Positions 34,096 to 46,621 of a DNA stretch of 64,000 bases are shown piece after piece; within the stretch, counting starts at the first letter, position 1; the number at the start of each line of letters is the position of its first letter. This stretch comes from Mesocentrotus franciscanus (Eukaryota > Echinodermata > Echinoidea > Camarodonta > Strongylocentrotidae): the NCBI GenBank assembly GCA_037976565.1, contig CP137686.1, forward strand, positions 5,754,270 to 5,818,269, given 5' to 3'. Position numbers and translations under genes: made by a program. Below the pieces are notes generated by a model. It ran no database searches and was not told where the DNA came from. It was given only the letters and a program-made list of their open reading frames with translations.

Positions 34096-34871
34096 TTAAA
34101 GCCCAAGTCCACTCCAAAAATAACTTACTTTCAATAGAACCAGAAAAATCAGACAAACCAATCAAAAAAAGTTTGAGCAAAATCGGATAACTAATAAGAA
34201 AGTTATGAATTTTTAATGACATGAAAAACTTTGAAAATCACTACACAAATTGGCAACTCACTCATGAGTCTGTGACGTATGGTCCTCACTATCCACTAAT
34301 TATTTTCTTTATATTGATAATATAAATTTCCTATTTTCACCCTAAGAATCTTATTTCTTCACACCAGCATCCAAGTTAGATTGTTAGTAATATGTTTTTG
34401 TGTGGATGCACAAATAAAGAGTAATTTTTGTCCAGTTAAATCATGAAAAATTGAATTTTGATAAACTATTTATATAAAAATCAATAATTATGAAATACAA
34501 TATTCAGAAAATAGTATCAATTCTTCAAAATTCATAAAAGTTTTTGGAAAATGTCATGCACGCAATATGATACAAATCATATAACCTGGGCAAAGGCATG
34601 GGAAATCACGTTTTGGGGATAAAAAGGAAATTAATGGGATTAAACTATATAAAGCAATTGATAAGTTGTGAGGACATGACGTCACAAACTGATAACCATC
34701 TTGGCAATTTGTGTTGTGATTCTCATTGTTCCATAGTTTTACATACTTTTTCAAAAATTCATAACTTTCTTATTAGTTATCCGATTTTGCTCAAACTTTT
34801 TTTGATTGGTTTGTCTGATTTTTCTGCTTTTATTGAACGTAAGTTATTTTTGGAGTGGACTTTCCCTTTAA
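34096..34871. mobile_element. TTAA-bounded palindromic MITE, family B copy 2
   Basis: 776 bases, the longer relative of 6279-6895, with the same terminal ~120-base inverted repeats. It interrupts the 3' UTR of the LINE, whose tail continues on the other side, so it is younger than the LINE insertion. Confidence 0.88.
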
Positions 34872-35111
34872 GCATTTATTTTGTATTTTGTTTTATTTTT
34901 GTAACGACAGAATGTCTTATTTTAAGCCATGTTCTATCTAAACCTATTAATTATAAACTATGTTATCTTAGGGACGTTGCGCTTCAAACATTTTTTGTTT
35001 AGGCCTTTGCACTGTTCCTACTATGTATTATATCTCGATATAACCCACTGAATTTTACTATCTGTAAACAATTATTTTACATGGTGAATAAATAAAACAA
35101 ACAAACAAACA

Positions 35112-35994
35112 ACTAACACATGTAGAAAACTAGAAACTCAACAGGAGATTTGGTCTTTAAAAAAAAATCCCACCTTCCATTTATATTACACGCATATGAA
35201 CAAATTCATTTCCCCATGATGGGCGCACGGACATGGGTGTGACCAGAAGTTTACCCATGACGTCAAGTTCATGCATACCAAATCAAATATCATTCATAAA
35301 TGACTACCAATGAAGGAAATATAACACAAACTCAATGAGAGATAGCAAGTAGAAACCATTATGGCAGATTTAGCAGTCTTCACCTTAAATCGTAATTTTG
35401 ACCACGATCCAGTCTTCTGATCAAAAATTGAATAACAGAACATTTGTAGAGTAAAGTCTCAGCTACAACATAATAAAATATGGGATACATCAGAGTAGGG
35501 ATAGACGAGATATATTCAAAACAACAACAGAAAATATTACCTAATCAAATCAAATTTAATTGTTTTCCTTTAAGTGGCCCTATCTTGCATCAAAGCATTT
35601 TAACAGCAAGCATGATACATGAAATCGCGTCTCCAATTCATACCCTATCAGAACATGAAAGAAAATTTGGGGGTAACCAGGTAAATAGGTACTTTTTTTA
35701 CCACTTTTGGCAATATTTGCATATGCGCGCAGGCATTAATTTTGAGGTTTAACAAACGTCTATGAGGTAAATTTATGACAATAATGGCTAAAAGTGATTT
35801 CAAATTGCTAAGAATAGTATCAACAACACAATACAGGTTAAAACAAAAAACAAAACGTACGGCACACGAAAAAAAAAATGCACGCATCTGCGCTCGCATG
35901 CGTCCGCCATAACGTGCGCACGCACATGGGTGTGACCAAAAGTTTACCCATGACGTCAAGTTTATGCATATCAAATATCATTCAGAAATGACAA
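35112..35994 (+). repeat. sequence with an ~80-base direct repeat
   Basis: The segment around catgggtgtgaccagaagtt and acccatgacgtcaagt occurs at 35230-35305 and again at 35925-35992, direct orientation, ~630 bases apart. These could be remnants of terminal direct repeats of a small element. No protein frame is convincing. Confidence 0.5.
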
Positions 35995-36540
35995 TTAAAG
36001 GGAACCAAAACCTTCATCCTAAGTTACCTTTATTGTAAAGTTTAAACGATTTGAATAAGATTAGTGAAAAATTGAACAAAATCAGGCAAGGTATAAGGAA
36101 GTTGAAGCTAAAGAAATAACTTGTCACCAGAGGGCGATATTTAATTTGATAGCGTCATTTGCCGACAACTCTCCACGCCTTCCGAACATCAAATTTCACA
36201 ATTCTTTCATCTTCTTCGTATTCATTTGTGTTCAATATCCGACTTCATAAAATGTGAAGTAGAATATCATTCTGCATTCTATATCTTGTTTTCAGGGGAG
36301 TAGATTATCTCAATCACAAGAAATAAGGAAAAACATGAAATTCCATGATCAGAAGGCATGGAGAGTTGTCAGCAAATGATGCCATCAAATTAAATATCGC
36401 CCTCTGGTGACAAGTTATTTCTTTAGCTTTAACTTCCTTATACCTTGCCTGATTTTGTTCAATTTTTCACTAATCTGATTCAAATCGTTTAAAACTTTAC
36501 AATAAAGGTAACTTAGGATGAAGGTTTTGGTTCCCTTTAA
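35995..36540. mobile_element. TTAA-bounded palindromic MITE, family E
   Basis: 546 bases with long inverted repeats (~180 bases per arm). It starts ttaaagggaaccaaaacctt and ends aaggttttggttccctttaa. The arms contain gtcaccagagggcgatattt and its inverse. No coding capacity. Confidence 0.9.
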
Positions 36541-36813
36541 CAAAATGGCACCTCAATGGCGTCGCGCATCAGTAATAACAAAAATCTCTTCATTATGATC
36601 AATAATCATGCATATGACACATGTCATGAAAATTTCATCGTCATTAACCGTGTCATTCAGGAGATATGAAGCAAACAAAATCCATACAGAAAGAATGGGG
36701 AAAAAAAACAGATCTTGACTGATCAGCGGCAGAATCTTCACCTGTCCTTGAGGTACCGTAATTAACGTTGTATAAACCGCCCTCGTGTATTAACCGCACC
36801 CCTCTTTTTCGCC

Positions 36814-36845
<32 letters not shown>

Positions 36846-37450
36846 TTTTTTTTTCGTCCGCGGGAAGAATTTTTTTTTGTTTGTTAAAATTGTTGATTTT
36901 ACCGGCTTTACGACACAAAGTAAGCCGACGACAAGAAAGAAATGAATGAAGAAAATGATTGCCGACACCACCATGGCAGCATTTGAGGAACAACATAAGA
37001 GACAGATCGAGGAGATCGAGAGAGAGGGGACAAAAGGCATGCCGACGGAAAGCAAGAAAAATAATTGCCGATACCACCAGCGTTTGAAAAAAAGAGACAT
37101 CGGGAGAGAAGCGAAAACAATCGCTGATATTTAATAATTAGGCTTTTAATTTTATAACAAAAATAAACCGACGGAAAGAAAATAAAATATGAAAACTAAA
37201 AGTAAGATTCAAAGTTATCACTGATACAAATTAGTGCGGCACATCGCGCCAGGAAACAAAGATGTCTTGTGATAAACAAAAAAGCAGTAACCATCATAGC
37301 ATGCGCCAGCCCAACAAGAATTTTATTCGGCCGTGAAATAGCCTGCTATTGTATTAGCTTGATCAATCGAGCGGGACGCCGGCGGAGGTGGACGGCCATA
37401 TTGTTTTTATTGTTATTGGGAGATTAACTCAATTAACACAAAAGTTGGTG
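36541..37450. other. unassigned sequence with an inverted-repeat end and poly-A
   Basis: At 36754 taccgtaattaacgttgtat resembles (inverse) the end of the small element at 39148-39229. A 26-base A run is at 36818-36844. Short frames here are homopolymer artefacts. Confidence 0.4.
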
Positions 37451-37745
37451 AGTCTTAGCAATGTTTAACATGAAACAATGAGATCTCGGACAAAACATAG
37501 GGAACCTTTTGACTGGGATCAGGGAGGTAAAATTCCACCTCCCTGCTGGGATAGCGTCAGTCTATGTCTAGTACACGTTGTCTCTTTTGTCCTTCTCTCC
37601 AGTTGGTTACGGATTAAGAGGAGATCGGACTTGTCTAGGCACGCCCGACGGCTAGGGGTGGCTACGGTGTGCGATGGGCTGCCAAATACTCGCTCTAGAG
37701 ATAGCGTGGCTTCTCGGCCAGAATGCCCGTCGTTCCACTGATATT
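37451..37745 (+). other. GC-richer block of unknown nature
   Basis: The block shows higher GC than the surrounding AT-rich DNA, with an 87-codon plus-strand frame (RRLGVATVCDGLPNTRSR) that I do not recognise. It contains ggcacgcccgacggctaggg and ends shortly before an (aat)n stretch. It may be part of a repeat, a noncoding RNA or an LTR; none of these can be shown. Confidence 0.3.
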
Positions 37746-39119
37746 TCTCATTAAATTTAGTTTACTTATTAAATAATAATAATAATAACACCGGTGGAAT
37801 AAGTAAAACAACATTAGAATAGACGGACTTCACACAATTTGCACTAGATCTAGCGTCTATGTTACACAAAAAAATCGTAAGAATGACCTAGGCTCACATC
37901 AATACGAATCATTGAATTAATAATAGTATTTAAAAATTATACGACATAATCCCCCTTTTCGAGAAGTCTCTGAATAAAATGTTAATTATAAATCATCAAA
38001 TCTATCTCTTTAAATTAAAAAAAAACATTTGTTGCCCCTTTATTTTTAAGAAAGAAGGTTGATTCATGATTATAATTTTATTCAATTATTGAAACAGCTC
38101 TGAAGACGAGACTAGGAAAAGAAGTTATCTTCATCATCATTCTTCCTTCCATCTCTCCCTTTTTTCAATTCTATTTATTCATATTCGAATATTTTTAAAC
38201 CCATTTTCCCCCTCAAATCTTGCCTTTACAATTTGATCTTCTTTCTTTAAAAAGTACAGAATTATTTACTTAATGTAGTTTTCGCATGTTTTCTTTTCTT
38301 TCTTAAGTTTCTTTTATATTGTCTCTCGATCCCTCCCCAAAATTCATTCACCTCTCATATTTCTTTCACCATCATGTCGCAGAAATTTAGAATACAAAAA
38401 CATTGCCTATCAAAGATTAATGCATGCCAGACAGCTGGCGCCCAGCTGGGTGTAACATTACACCGCGGTTTCTTTGAACAGGGTTCAAAGGTTCAAAGGT
38501 TCAACATGACCATTAATTGTCTGTCCGCGCGTATCACTCAGCACATTCCAAAATATATGCAAATCTTGGTTAAGCGTATAGCATGTGCCTTGCATGTGAT
38601 CGTTGTTTTTAATTGACAGACAAACAGACCAATCATAATAGCTTTGTTGGATGGGCACTCTGACAGGGACACGAGTATTTTGAGGATGCCTACATGTAGC
38701 TAGCCTTATGCTTCATCTCTTTAGGGAGTGGTCTAGATTAAGGATGATAATTTATGCTGACCTGGGACTCATTTCTGGACCGCAGACAACATGATAAACA
38801 AAATGTAGCAATGTGCCCTCTATTCAGGACAAGGTCAGTGGGTCACACTGTGATCATAGGAATTACATGAAAAGTTATCAGATACAAGATTATAATATAA
38901 CATTGACATTAGATATATTTTTCTGATGTCAGAACTTCCGATGGATGATTTGAAAAGCGTTGAAAATGAGTGTCACTTTCAGGACGATGGTATATAACTA
39001 AGCCAAGAGCTTCAGGATATTTGTCGCATATCATTTTGGGGACATCCCCAATCCTCTCCTAAGCGAGCACTCTCGGTGACACAATTTGACCGCTGCTGAA
39101 CGCGGAGATTGCAACATAC
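37746..39119. other. unassigned sequence
   Basis: AT-rich, no supported exon or repeat family. It lies directly 3' (minus strand) of the 39120-39432 exon donor ctag|gtatgt. Confidence 0.4.
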
Positions 39120-39432
39120 CTAGAGTTTGCAGCATGGTGCATGTCTGTAACGGTGTATAAACCGCACCCCAACTTTTGATGTTTGCCGGCGGTAAAAAAA
39201 GTGCGGTTAATACACCGTTAATTACGGTAGGCATTCCAGATGATGCAGTCCAAGAGGCAGTTGCCTCTAGGTGTTGTTCAACTATGGACATTGGATGTCT
39301 CCCACCATTATCAGGCACAGTAGATGACACCCCTGAAGCACTCTCTGCAACAATGGTTGCATGTGTCCTTGTATCGTCCACCCTGAGCCTTGGGGATGAT
39401 GGCTGAGGACTTGCCATCTTGTCCCTGTTATT
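39120..39432 (-). CDS. unidentified exon, serine/proline-rich, containing a small inverted-repeat element
   Basis: The acceptor is ccttgtttctgcag and the donor ctctag|gtatgt; phase 0 in, phase 1 out, ~104 codons. The first part reads MASPQPSSPRLRVDD and SASGVSSTVPDNGGRHPMS, probably disordered. The last third consists of a small inverted-repeat element (39148-39229) that leaves the frame open. The outgoing phase 1 fits the incoming phase of the exon at 26984. I do not recognise the protein; it could be an N-terminal part of the HLTF-like gene or a separate gene. Confidence 0.5.
39148..39229. mobile_element. ~80-base inverted-repeat element inside an exon
   Basis: Start taacggtgtataaaccgcac and inverse gtgcggttaatacaccgtta differ at one position in 20. 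The right end extends to attacggta, shared with other taccgtaa-ended elements here (36754, 40976). It lies within the open frame of the 39120-39432 exon. Confidence 0.75.
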
Positions 39433-39439
39433 CTGCAGA

Positions 39440-40190
39440 AACAAGGAAAGGCACAACAAGAAGTTAAGGAAATACAATCAAAGAAGGAGATAGGGTCCTT
39501 GTTAAAAATGTGGGCATCAACAGAAAGAATAAGCTTGGTGATATATGGGGTAAGGTACCTCATACGGTAATAGGCCAGCCAAATGTGGATATACCGGTTC
39601 ATAGAGTTGGCCCCGAAATAGGAAATGGAAGAAGTAGAGTATTACATCGTAATTTACTCCTCCCGTGTAACTTCCTCCCTAGAGCTGCCCCTCCACCCAA
39701 ACCTTTACCTCAAAGGAAAAGGAGAGTCCCCAATAAAGAGGTAGATGAGTTAGGAATGACTTACCCAGACTCTCATATACATTGTGAAGATTATGAGGTA
39801 ACTGCATGGAATGTTCAGGGAGATGTTGTGACCCCGATGATAGCTACGATTAAGCAACCTGAACTAGATGAAGAGGATGGTGTTTTTGTTGATAAGGTTG
39901 AAAACAGTGATGATTATATTTCTGTTGATGAGGATGATGACAATGACGATGTTACTGTCGATTAAGATGTTAAAAATAGTAATCATGATCATGAACTGGA
40001 AGATCATAATATTGGGATTCTGACAGCGAAGATGGTCACGACCCAGTAAATGTTAACCCGTCCCCTATCCGTCCATGTGAGCAGAAAGAGGCCACCCCAA
40101 TTGCAGAGGACTGTCCCCCGAGACGGTCACAAAGGTGCCCGTGCCTACCGGATAGGCTTACCTATCAAAGTCAAGATGCCGACAATGTGT
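39440..40190 (+). pseudogene. Gypsy-type integrase C-terminus (retrotransposon remnant)
   Basis: The reading frame (39510-39965 and a preceding frame after a shift near 39494) gives GDRVLVKNVGINRKNKLGD, then DIPVHRVGPE and RVLHRNLLLPC. This is the typical C-terminal GPY/F-type end of Ty3/Gypsy integrase. It continues in an acidic tail and ends near 40170 with RRSQRCPCLPDRLTYQS in another frame. The protease, RT and integrase core are missing. The fragment begins within ~10 bases of the exon's acceptor at 39432. Confidence 0.8.
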
Positions 40191-42289
40191 TTGGACGTTT
40201 TTTTGTATATGGAACTATGCTGTTGCTTTTGGTGACGAAGGTGTTTTTCCTGTTTTCACTTACCGAGATTGTTGTGTGTTGGAATAGCATTGGTAATTAT
40301 TTGACTATCATCTATTCCCAGCACAAGAGAACAAATGTTATTGATATTTGGGATTGTAAAAGAATGTGAATGTCAGTACCCAAAGTACCCAAAGAGGACA
40401 AGAAAAATTAGGATACAAACGGAAAAAGAATAGTTTGGAAGCCTTTCAACCTTTCTCTTGAATTTCTATTCCTCTGAAACCAGGAGTATTATTCATAGCA
40501 TTTCGCATTACATTTTACATATTGGTATTTCATTTTCTTATGGATCTTTGATTCCATGAATGCGTTATGTAAGTTGTGTATTCTTTTAGCCTTATTTGAC
40601 AAATCTGATTATTTTTATCTGCATGTATTTCAGTATTGTTTTGTCATTTAGAGCGGCAATCCGGTAAATATTTAATATTTATACATAGAGACAATATATG
40701 CGATATGTAGTCTCCAGTTTGATTTCATTTATATCTTTTTTTAGATTAGTGTTGACTGAGTTTAGGATTGCCAGTAACTGAATTAGGAAATTAAGGGATT
40801 TAGAGTTTTGGCGTGGTGGAATATGGCCTATTGTGTAAAAAACAGCAGTTATTATGAGAAATTATCAGAATACAGTGAATAATTATTTTTTATGAATATG
40901 AATAATTTCAAGTAAGCTTGTCAGTTTCATTTGGTTTGTTTTTTGTTCTAAGTTGTGATTTGATATACCGTAAATCTCCGTGTAGAAGACGCACTTTTTT
41001 CCCGTCGGAAAAATTCACAAGTCGGGGTGCGTCTTATAGACAGGTACAGGATATTTTGAGTCCTCAAAATGCTACTTTTTAGTGGTTTTCGATAATCTCT
41101 CTGTCTCAACATAAACTACATAATGCGAATGAAGAATAGGATCTACTATTTGAAGTTAACCTATGTTCCTAATTTGAAGGGAAGTGAGTTTTTTTGGGTT
41201 TTTTTATACCCCTTCACAGCTCACTCACATACGGGATATCGACTCACCATTCAGAAACTAGAACCAAACTAGCCTATGTCCAAATTTCTGTTTGGACTCG
41301 GAGGAAGATTTGTTAGTCATCTTTAGTTTTTAAAAATGACATTGTTAGTATTATTTGTGACAAGTTCACAAGCACAAATCGGCGCCCTCAACTTCGCCGC
41401 ATGGGTTTTCTAACGTACTACGGTGTCTGTTAAAAAGCAAAAAAGCTTGGGGGTGCGTCTTTTACACAGAGATTTACGGTACCTATTTTGGAATCTTGTT
41501 TTTTTTTTTATCAGTTTCTACTTTGCTGCATGACGGATTATTATAACCATTTTTGCTAGAATAAAACTATTCTTGGTAAAGGATGACAACTTGCAACTGT
41601 TACCTTTGTTAGGACGAGTTATTTAATGCAGATACCTGTGTTAGCAGATAATGTAAATATATTTTTGAGGGGATGTTTGTTCGATCAATTAGGCTAGAAG
41701 GTACAAGTTATACAAGTAATGATCATGAACTAGGGCTATACAGTTTCACTTACTGACTTACTGATACTGACTTGGAATTTGGATTTATCATCTATTCTTA
41801 TAGATGTCTGATACCTATGGGTGTTTTTCTTCAATATTGCATAATATTTTGTTTATATCATTGTAAGCCATGTCTCTAGGTTTAAGTGTTTTAAGTAGAT
41901 GTTTGTGTACACCTAAATTTAGGGTAACACTTTACACCCAAATTTAGATGAACGATCTTTGTTGATTATAAAATATTTCTTTGACAATTTTTTTTGCAGT
42001 TAAAGGCAGCCATATAGTCAAAAGTTTGGGTGTTTGTGTAAGAAGTGTTAATGGTATTTACTCTTGAGTTTCGTGTCACTTGATAGGTTAAGATATTTTG
42101 TATCTCAGAATAATTGTATCATTCCTTAATGAATGTTCTGAACACCATTCCGTACGTTAAACACAAGTTTCATCTACATAATCCCAATAGGTTGAAAACC
42201 ATGCTGCTCTTGATTTTTAAAAAGTTGAGATTAAATGCAAGACAGCCCGTAAAAGAATGATGGTATAATAAACAATTCTTACCTTATAT
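40191..42289 (+). other. sequence behind the integrase, probably retrotransposon 3' region
   Basis: About 2.1 kb without coding capacity, interrupted by the MITE at 40976. Position behind a Gypsy integrase suggests 3' UTR and LTR, but I could not define TG..CA LTR ends. It fills the whole intron between the exons at 42346 and 39432. Confidence 0.4.
40976..41481. mobile_element. TA-flanked MITE (Tc1/mariner-like ends)
   Basis: 506 bases with ~28-base terminal inverted repeats: start taccgtaaatctccgtgtag, end acacagagatttacggta, and inner gacgcac / gtgcgtc. TA at both ends is compatible with a Tc1/mariner-type target. No transposase. Confidence 0.75.
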
Positions 42290-42346
42290 CCCTGATAGGA
42301 CTTCTGACTATCAACATACAGTACTTGTGAGAGGTCATCCTGTTTG
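42290..42346 (-). CDS. unidentified exon segment next to a LINE
   Basis: 19 codons, reading DDLSQVLYVDSQKSYQGYK, with a good donor gatataag|gtaaga. A possible acceptor aatcaaacag precedes it but lacks a pyrimidine tract. The alternative is that this is the 3' half of one exon whose 5' half is at 46925-47071, split by the LINE; reading frames on both sides are in the same phase. Protein unknown. Confidence 0.45.
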
Positions 42347-42711
42347 ATTTGGATTTGGATTTGCACGCAGAATATGTAAGTATGCTCTTATTTCCTTAAC
42401 TATCTTTCACGATCTTCAAGTATGACTTAAGAGACTTTGAACTCTTCACCTTCCACCGAAAACATTTATGGACAGTGAGCACTTTTAATGGATTTTTGAA
42501 TCCTCGATTTATTGATATTCGCTTCCGTGGCTACGCAGTAAAATCAACAGTCCCACTTGCATGTTTTCATGCTACGTACTTTCAACTTGCTCCGGCTCGG
42601 CATACGTGTACTGTATACTATTACTAGTTCATACAACGTTCCGTCATCAATTCGATCATTGTTCTATTACGTAACATTGGAAACTCGAATCCTAAATTTA
42701 ACAAAGAGGTA

Positions 42712-43532
42712 ATGATGACGCGATCAAAGAAGCAGCATGACAATGTTGATGCAGCTGACGCTGAGGAGTGCACCCCGCCTGTCTTTTCAATTGATGACCT
42801 TTGCAAGAGTTCTGGATTCTTGGAGAGAATAGACGCAGTTGTGCAAAAGGCAGTAGATGTTGCTATGGAGCGGGATCATCAAAAACTGGTAAAAGAAATG
42901 GAGAAGCGAGAGAACAACCTATGAAATCTCCTGGATGAACGACTAGCAAATCTTCACAAATTGGAAATGTCCATTGACAGCAAACTTCGGCAAGTTTGGG
43001 CTATGGAGGTAACGGTAGAAAAGAGTGCAACTAAGGTCAACAAACTTACAGGCCGACTCGATTATCATACTCGGGCTGCAATAATATTCGGATTCTTGGT
43101 GTCAAAGTGACCTCAGGAGAGGATACAGACAGCATTGCCTGCGACATCGCGCAACGCATCGGAGTCAACCTGAACCCAAGCGAAATAAACCGATCGCATC
43201 GCATCTACAAACGCAAATCGTTGAATGACCAAAGTTCGTTCGCAGCCGCAGCATCCAAGAAAGATGTTGCGCCGCCAATCATCGTCAAATTTGTCTCGTA
43301 CAAGTCTAAGCAAACCATGGTACAGAATAGACGAAAACTGAAAGGGTCTGGGACTGTGATCGTTGAGGATTTGACAAAGAAAAATACGACCCTTCTCTAT
43401 GAGACCTCAAAAAAGCAAAATGTGACAGCTTCTTGGACGACAGACGGTAGAGTCTTTGCCATAGTAAAAACCTCTGGCGGAAAAGAAATGAAGAAACTCA
43501 TCACCTCTCTGTTGGACCTTAGCACTCTGTAA
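42712..43532 (+). pseudogene. LINE ORF1, broken
   Basis: The first frame starts MMTRSKKQHDNVDAADAEE and continues into a coiled-coil-like part, with a premature stop at 42922. Another frame (43107-43532) has NLNPSEINRSHRIYKR, then PPIIVKFVSYKSKQTM and GTVIVEDLTKKN, typical of ORF1 C-terminal RNA-binding parts. A frameshift lies near 43080. Also seen in other LINEs of this type; function in the ribonucleoprotein particle. Confidence 0.7.
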
Positions 43533-43776
43533 AGAAGTTTTTTTCCACTTTCTTGCCCAATGAGAGAATCCAGAATCCAGATATTATATATTATATTCTG
43601 TATACATTTTTAGCAATATTCATAATTATCTATTTTGCAATTAATATATTTATACACTGTTTTCGGTGGAGTTTTACACTCCCACTTTAAGATTATTTAA
43701 ACCCTATTACGTATTTGTAGTTAAAAAGTCGTTTTAATTATGCTTGTATTTTCGTTTTGTTTGTGTATTTTACTGA

Positions 43777-46621
43777 ATGCCTGATCGTATAAATTATCAA
43801 CAATTTTTAAACAATATTGATATTAATGCTGTCTTTGAAAAATTATCTCCTATATTAAATGATCAAGAATCATATAGGTTTCAACGATCTTTTTATACTC
43901 CTAAAGATTTTACCCAAATGTTAAATTTGCACACAGTAGATAAATATTTAGAAAAACAATTTTCATGTCTTCATGTAAATTGCAGAAGTATATAAAAAAA
44001 CTTCTCTTGTTTGGAATCTTTTTTGCATGTTACTGATAATCCCTTTTGTGCTATAGGAATAACTGAGACATGCTTACGCAACCGCGATCCGAAATATAAT
44101 TTAGTTGGATTCAAATTTATGGGTAAAAATAGAGTAGAAAGTCGAGGAGGAGGAGTTGGTATATATGTTAGAGATGATTTAGTTTTTAAACAAAGAGTAG
44201 ATTTAGACATTAATGTAAATTGTATGGAGTCTATTTTTATTGAGATTCAAAATTCAAATAAAAATATCATTATGGGTGTTATTTATAGACCTCCGGGTGA
44301 ATCTGAAAATTACTTTTTAGAATCAATAAATTCAGTTCTAAATATTGTAAATAAAGAAAATAAATATGTATATTTTATTGGGGATTATAATATTAATTTA
44401 TTGGCCGTCTCTTGCTCCAAAACAAATGATTTTTTAGATGTATTTATGACGAAATCGATGTATCGAATAATTCATTACCCAACTCGCGTCACTGATCATT
44501 CAATATCACTGATTGATAATATCTTTACAAATAACATTGATGATGTTTTATCAGGAATCATCTTCCTGTATTTTGTATATCAAACTCTCAGATAAAACTA
44601 AATAAATCACAGACAATTATGAAACGTGATATTAATGAAATAAACATTAGAAAATGTATTAATCTTTTGAATGATGTCATTTGGAGAGTAGATAATGAAG
44701 ATCCAAATGTGAGTTATAATAATTTTTTGTATCAATTCATGCAGCTTATAATAAATGTTTTCCTCTACGCTCCATTAAATTTAAAAAGAAAAGAAGAGAT
44801 AAACCATGGTTTACTAATAAATTACGTAAAATGTGCAATAAAAAATATAAGTTGTATACAAAATCCTTACAAAATCCAAGTGACTATAGAAAAAGTGTGT
44901 ATAAGATGTTCAGAAATAAGTTGAACCATGAAATTAAACATGTGAAATATGAATATTTTAAAAACAAGTTTCAAAATGTGCAATATGACATGAAAGAAAC
45001 ATGGAAGGTAATTAATAAAGCTATAGGAAATTCATTTAAGACTCGTGATACAAATATTGAGCACATTATGGTTAATAATGAACGTGTTACAGATGATTTA
45101 TGCATTGCTCAAGAGTTTAATAATTATTTTGTTAATATAGGTGCTTCTTTGAGAAATAATGTTCAAAATACTTTAATTGGAAATAATAATCATATGCAAT
45201 ATCTACAAAAGAATAATGTAACTGCCTTTTTAAAGCCTATTACAACTAAAGAAATCATAGATATTGTTTGTGACCTGAAAAGCAAATCAAGCACTGGCTA
45301 TGATGAAATTGATATTGTCGTCGTCAAAAAGGTTATTCACATTATATGCTATCTGCTGTGTCGTATTTTTAATGATTCTATGAACAAAGGTATTTTTCCG
45401 AAAAATTTAAAAATAGCAAAAGTAATTCCTGTATATAAAAATGGATCATTTGATACAATGAGTAATTATCGGCCAATATCAGTCTTGCCAGTATTTTCAA
45501 AAATTTTCAAAAAATGTTTTTATAATAGACTGATATATTTTTTGAACCAATGTAATTTATTATCGGATAATCAATATGGATTTAGAGCTGGTCACTCCAC
45601 ATCCTCTGCACTAATTGATTTTGTTTTTTAAAGTTTCAAATGCCTTAGATAATAAACAAATTATGTAAATTAAATATTTCTCGATCTTAGTAAGGCATTT
45701 GATACGTTGGATCATAAAATTCTCTTAAATAAGTTGTTTAATTATGGAATACGAGGTGTTTTGTTAAAATGGTTTGAAAGCTATTTAACAAACCGAAAAC
45801 AATACGTTCTTTTTAATAAAATTAAATCTGATTTTAAAACAATAGGATGTGGAGTGCCTCAAGGCTCGATATTGGGACTGTTATTATTTCTTGTATATAT
45901 GAATGATATTACTCAGGCTTCACAAATATTGCAATGTATTTTATATGTGGATGATTCAAGTTTATTTTTGTCTGATAACTATTTAGATAGATTAGTGATA
46001 CGATTTAATGATGAGCTTCAGAACATTTCTCAATGGTTGTATATTAATAAATTAATCTTAAATGTAAAGAAAACCAATTATATAATTTTCACAAACAAAA
46101 AAATTAGAACTATTTTACATAAATTAAAACATTTCCCTAATAAGATTTTATTAATGATATATAATGCATTGTTTTTATCACAATTAAATTATTGCAATGT
46201 TGTTTGGGCAAATTCAAATGATTATTGTATGAATAGATTATATAAATTACAAAAGAAGGCAATACGTATTATCTCTGGATTCCATTATCTTGCCCATACA
46301 AAACCTATTTTTGTCCGTTTTAAATGTTTTAATGTATTTGAATTGAATGATTATAATATTGCAATATTTATGTTTTTATGTCATAAAGGTATTATCCCCC
46401 CTAGTCTTTCAAACAAATTTCATTTGAATTTTAAAATACATTCACATGGAACTAGGCAATCATCACATTTTCATATATCACTCATAAAAACTTCTGTCTC
46501 TAAAAATTCAATTTTCTTTAAAGGACCAATTTTATGGAATGAATTACCTCTTAATGTTAAAGCAAGCCCGACTTTAAATACATTTAAACAAAGATACAAA
46601 AAATACGTTTTATGTGAATAG
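43777..46621 (+). pseudogene. LINE ORF2 (endonuclease and reverse transcriptase), broken
   Basis: Endonuclease: SCLHVNCRSI followed by a stop at 43993, then ITETCLR, SRGGGVGIYVRDD and YFIGDYNINLL. Reverse transcriptase: IAKVIPVYKNGSFD, NYRPISVLPVFSKIF, DNQYGFRAGHST, then after a frameshift at 45631-45707 [20 protein letters not shown] and the catalytic YVDD. The C-terminus ends LWNELPLNVKASPTLNTFKQ. Few disabling changes are present, so the copy is relatively young. CR1/jockey-type affiliation is from motif style. Confidence 0.9.

Larger units (their letters stand above)
28300..35111 (+). mobile_element. ~7 kb LINE with ORF1 and degraded ORF2
   Basis: Order: ORF1 (28324-28947), a repetitive spacer, ORF2 (30913-33990) with endonuclease then reverse transcriptase, a 3' UTR split by a TTAA MITE (34096-34871), and a 3' end gaataaataaaac followed by (caaa)n at 35092-35111. 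ORF2 is interrupted by a 170-base insertion at 31472. The 5' boundary is approximate. It lies in the space between the first HLTF exon and the upstream exon chain. Confidence 0.85.

Noticed and set aside
36762..37134. Several frames with poly-F or poly-K
   Set aside because: Caused by an A homopolymer and A-rich sequence; no domain.
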